Of a stretch of 40,684 nt of DNA, positions 38,290-40,684 are shown in pieces. The stretch spans positions 1 through 40,684 of the forward strand of contig MGVS01000069.1 of NCBI GenBank assembly GCA_001800605.1. The letters are read 5' to 3'. The translations under genes and the position numbers were made by a program. The notes under the pieces are model-generated. The model made no database searches, was not told where the DNA came from, and saw only the letters and a list, made by a program, of their open reading frames with translations. Each line of letters starts with the position of its first letter. Within the stretch, counting starts at the first letter, position 1. The DNA is from Elusimicrobia bacterium RIFOXYD2_FULL_34_15 (GTDB lineage: Bacteria > Elusimicrobiota > UBA8919).

Positions 38290-40566
38290 ATGAATCCTAA
38301 AAGAGTTTTTAAAAGTTTTTTGTTTTTTATTTTATTGGCTGCTAATTTGTATGCAGGCGACCGCCAGTTATTTCTTAAACAAACACGCGAGTGGAATTAC
38401 GATGATCCGAACAAAGGTACTCCTTATGCGGTTTGGTTAAGTTCAAGCGGAGAGTTACCGCCGGATTTTGATACAATGCCATCGCTTCCTTTTGCACCGG
38501 ATTTACTTATGTTAAATGAAGGTAAGCCGAATGCTGTACCGGTAACAACAGTTGAACAATGGCAGCAAAAAAAAGCGGAAATGAAAACGGAAATTATGAA
38601 ATGGATTACAGGAACCGTACCGTCTGCTCCCGGTAAAATAAAAGTTAAAGAAGTAACGGAAGAAAAAGACGGAGTTAATACGCTTCGTAAATTAAAATTA
38701 GTTTTTGGTCCTAAATATGCAGCACATATGCATGTTCAAATGCTTATCCCTCCGGGCAAGGGACCATTTCCCGTTTTAATGGGTCCAACTGGCTGGGATG
38801 TTATGAAGGAAGCTAACAACCGTAATTATATTGTGTGTATGTATGCCGGTTCAGATAAAGACAATGACAGTTGGGAATATAAAGATATTTGGCCGGAATA
38901 TGATTTTAGCGATTTGATGCGCCGCGCATGGGGGGCATCGCGGGTTGTAGATTATTTGTATACTTTAAAAATTGTAGACAAAAGCAAAATTGCAATTACC
39001 GGGCATTCCCGGAACGGTAAGCAGGCGCTTTGGGCCGCGGCATTCGACGAAAGGATAACAGGTGCAGCACCGAATTGCGGGGGAACATTTGGAGAGAATT
39101 TAATAAGATACAGTCCGGATAAATATAACACAGAACCATTACGCGGAATTACCGGCGGTTATCCATATTGGGCAAACCCGAGAGTTAGATTTTTTGTAGG
39201 ACGCGAGTATAAATTACCGGTAGATATGAATTCGATTCAGTCGCTTGTCGCACCGCGTGCACTTGTACTTGGCACAGCTATTAATGATGTCGGTGGGGGA
39301 CCCTGGGGTATTGAACAGTCCTATTTTTCAGTTAAACGTGTTTATAATCTTCTGAAAAAAGAAGATAACTTGTCTATGCTCCCCCGTTTTGGCGGGCACG
39401 ATTTTAGTAAGCCGGCTATCGATTTTTATTTGGATTTTTTTGATTATGCGTGGGGGCGGAGTACGAAAAAACCCGAAATAAAATTCTTTTATAACTATTC
39501 TTTTGAAAAATGGAAGCAATTAAGCGGTGATCAGATTAATTTAGCTATATATCCTGTAAAGACAACGGATGATTTACTTAAAGATGATAATGGAAACTTG
39601 GTTATTGATAAGAAAGATTGGGAAAAGAAAAAAGCAGGCATCAAAAATCAGATAAAATGGGCAATAGGCACTAAGCCGGCAAATTATAGTTTTACGCCGG
39701 TACCAAACCGCGATTTTGGTCAGGCAGCGGAAAAACCGCTTGCTTCTTCTAGTATGGGATTATCTGAAATTACAGTTAATGATTCAACCGGAAAATATTT
39801 ATATATTGGATATTTATACTATCCGATAAATAGTAAAAATTATCCGGTTGTAATATATTTAAATCCGCTTGCTCATTCCACGGGTTTTAATAGGGAAATG
39901 CAGGCGCCAATGCTAAAAATGTTTATCGAAAAGGGAATAGCCATTTTTGGTATGGATATGATTGGCTGCGGAAAACGCGTGGAAGAGGTTACAGACTTTT
40001 ATGCCAAATATCCGTATTGGACAAAAATGGGTAAAATGATAGACGATGTTAAATGTGCGGTTGACGTGTTGGAAACTCAATCTTCCGTAAACAAGAAGAA
40101 AATTTATGTGTTCGGTTATTCTATGGGTGGAGCGGTTGCACTTTGTTCAACTGTATTTGACGATCGTATTAGTGGTGTTGCTACACTTTGCGGGTTTACG
40201 CCATTGCGTACCGCAACGGCAGAAAAGGGTATTGAGGGTATTTACGCTTATTCACATTTGCAAGGGCTTTTACCAAGGTTAGGATATTTTGTGAACGGGA
40301 ACGAAAGCCGCATTCCGTTTGACTTTAATGAAATAATCGCAAGTATTGCACCAAGACCTGTTTTGATTGACGCGCCACTATGGGACGAAGATGCGGTTGT
40401 TCCGGATGTTGTAAAATCGGTTGAAAGTGCAAAGAAAGTTTATGAAATCTATAAAAAAGCCGATAATCTTGTATTGAAAACACCTGATGATTGGAATCAT
40501 ATAGTATATGCTACAGAACTTCAAAACGAAATCACTGATTTCTTTGTCGGAATTTCCAGCAAATAA
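38290..40566 (+). CDS. Secreted tandem alpha/beta-hydrolase (CE15-like plus acetylxylan-esterase/dienelactone-hydrolase-like)
   Basis: The protein is 758 residues from ATG 38290 (GGAGG four bases upstream). The signal peptide covers about 1-22 (ending LYAG). The first hydrolase half (about 80-410) has Ser240 in GHSRNGKQALWAAAFDERI, close to the CE15 glucuronoyl-esterase nucleophile motif GCSRxGK, with His370 in FGGHDF. The second half (about 480-755) has Ser611 in GYSMGG, Asp699 or Asp701 in WDEDAVV and His737 in DDWNHIVY. Both triads look complete. It probably removes ester groups from plant-type polysaccharides in the periplasm or outside. No other clear xylan gene is nearby. The dual-catalytic layout in one chain is notable. 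Confidence 0.85.
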   Translation: MNPKRVFKSFLFFILLAANLYAGDRQLFLKQTREWNYDDPNKGTPYAVWLSSSGELPPDFDTMPSLPFAPDLLMLNEGKPNAVPVTTVEQWQQKKAEMKTEIMKWITGTVPSAPGKIKVKEVTEEKDGVNTLRKLKLVFGPKYAAHMHVQMLIPPGKGPFPVLMGPTGWDVMKEANNRNYIVCMYAGSDKDNDSWEYKDIWPEYDFSDLMRRAWGASRVVDYLYTLKIVDKSKIAITGHSRNGKQALWAAAFDERITGAAPNCGGTFGENLIRYSPDKYNTEPLRGITGGYPYWANPRVRFFVGREYKLPVDMNSIQSLVAPRALVLGTAINDVGGGPWGIEQSYFSVKRVYNLLKKEDNLSMLPRFGGHDFSKPAIDFYLDFFDYAWGRSTKKPEIKFFYNYSFEKWKQLSGDQINLAIYPVKTTDDLLKDDNGNLVIDKKDWEKKKAGIKNQIKWAIGTKPANYSFTPVPNRDFGQAAEKPLASSSMGLSEITVNDSTGKYLYIGYLYYPINSKNYPVVIYLNPLAHSTGFNREMQAPMLKMFIEKGIAIFGMDMIGCGKRVEEVTDFYAKYPYWTKMGKMIDDVKCAVDVLETQSSVNKKKIYVFGYSMGGAVALCSTVFDDRISGVATLCGFTPLRTATAEKGIEGIYAYSHLQGLLPRLGYFVNGNESRIPFDFNEIIASIAPRPVLIDAPLWDEDAVVPDVVKSVESAKKVYEIYKKADNLVLKTPDDWNHIVYATELQNEITDFFVGISSK

Positions 40567-40630
40567 TCGTGAATCAATATGGTTTAAAATAATTAACCTA
40601 AAGAATAAAAATTTTAAAAATTCAAGGTGA

Positions 40631-40684
40631 TGTCAAGTATTTTGTGTAAGTTTAGAAAAATTTTTAATTAAGGGCTTACCCTCC
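40631..40684. mobile_element. Possible IS256-type terminal sequence at the window edge
   Basis: The segment with GTGATGTCAAG, TTTTGTGTAAG and GGGCTTACCCTCC resembles the terminal inverted repeat of IS256/Mutator-like elements, which carry TGTCA...TTTGTGTAA near their ends. The rest of the element would lie beyond the window, so no transposase is seen. The recognition is from memory of the pattern and is tentative. The 64 bases between the hydrolase stop and this point are AT-rich with no gene. Confidence 0.35.

Overview
The window is AT-rich DNA (roughly one third G+C by eye) from a bacterium. Nearly all genes lie on the plus strand, tightly packed, with many 1-32 bp overlaps. A lipid A-type acyltransferase, an OmpA-domain protein, a TolC-family protein, an HtrA protease and a LolB-like domain point to a diderm (Gram-negative) cell envelope. 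lysA and dapF point to meso-diaminopimelate metabolism. Many TPR proteins, GT39/YfhO-type membrane proteins and abundant small palindromic repeats would fit an uncultured candidate phylum (Omnitrophota, Elusimicrobiota or Firestonebacteria-like). That taxonomic guess is inference only.

Layout. 1-760: tail of an upstream gene and a DUF4276 protein, possibly the second half of an ATPase/DUF4276 accessory pair. 0.9-3.2 kb: class II aldolase-like protein, a membrane-anchored CBM48/E-set protein and a degenerate GH57-like secreted protein. 3.4-9.1 kb: HtrA protease, then sensor kinase, LysM/FecR-like protein and response regulator. 9.1-12.0 kb: O-antigen ligase-like/TPR protein and LpxL-type acyltransferase. 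12.2 kb: tRNA-Ser(CGA). 12.4-14.6 kb: OmpA-like protein and two unknown membrane proteins. 14.6-24.1 kb: thiL, two GT39-like proteins, a SpeE-like membrane methyltransferase, tsaE, a YfhO-like protein, tsaB and rimI. 24.1-29.0 kb: TPR-LolB-like protein, ComEC-like metallo-beta-lactamase-TPR protein and a stand-alone DnaE-type PHP protein. 29.3-31.9 kb: argG-argH. 31.9-35.0 kb: TolC-like protein, patatin phospholipase and a TPR protein. 35.1-38.3 kb: lysA, dapF, ybaB and a macrodomain protein. 38.3-40.6 kb: a tandem alpha/beta-hydrolase. The right edge resembles an IS256-type terminal sequence.

The most striking property is the density and placement of small palindromic or tandem repeats. Several sit inside reading frames or supply 5' coding ends: dapF and the macrodomain gene carry in-frame insertions; the LysM protein's signal peptide is encoded by a nested 76-bp hairpin; the TolC-like protein and two TPR proteins have signal peptides written in a TTAC-type minisatellite that also occurs as non-coding copies; argH has lost its usual N-terminal motif next to a repeat; and the metallo-beta-lactamase gene begins inside a repeat whose second copy precedes lysA. 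Other elements begin at or within a few bases of stop codons. This resembles the protein-coding palindromic elements known from Rickettsia, but spread over several unrelated repeat families.
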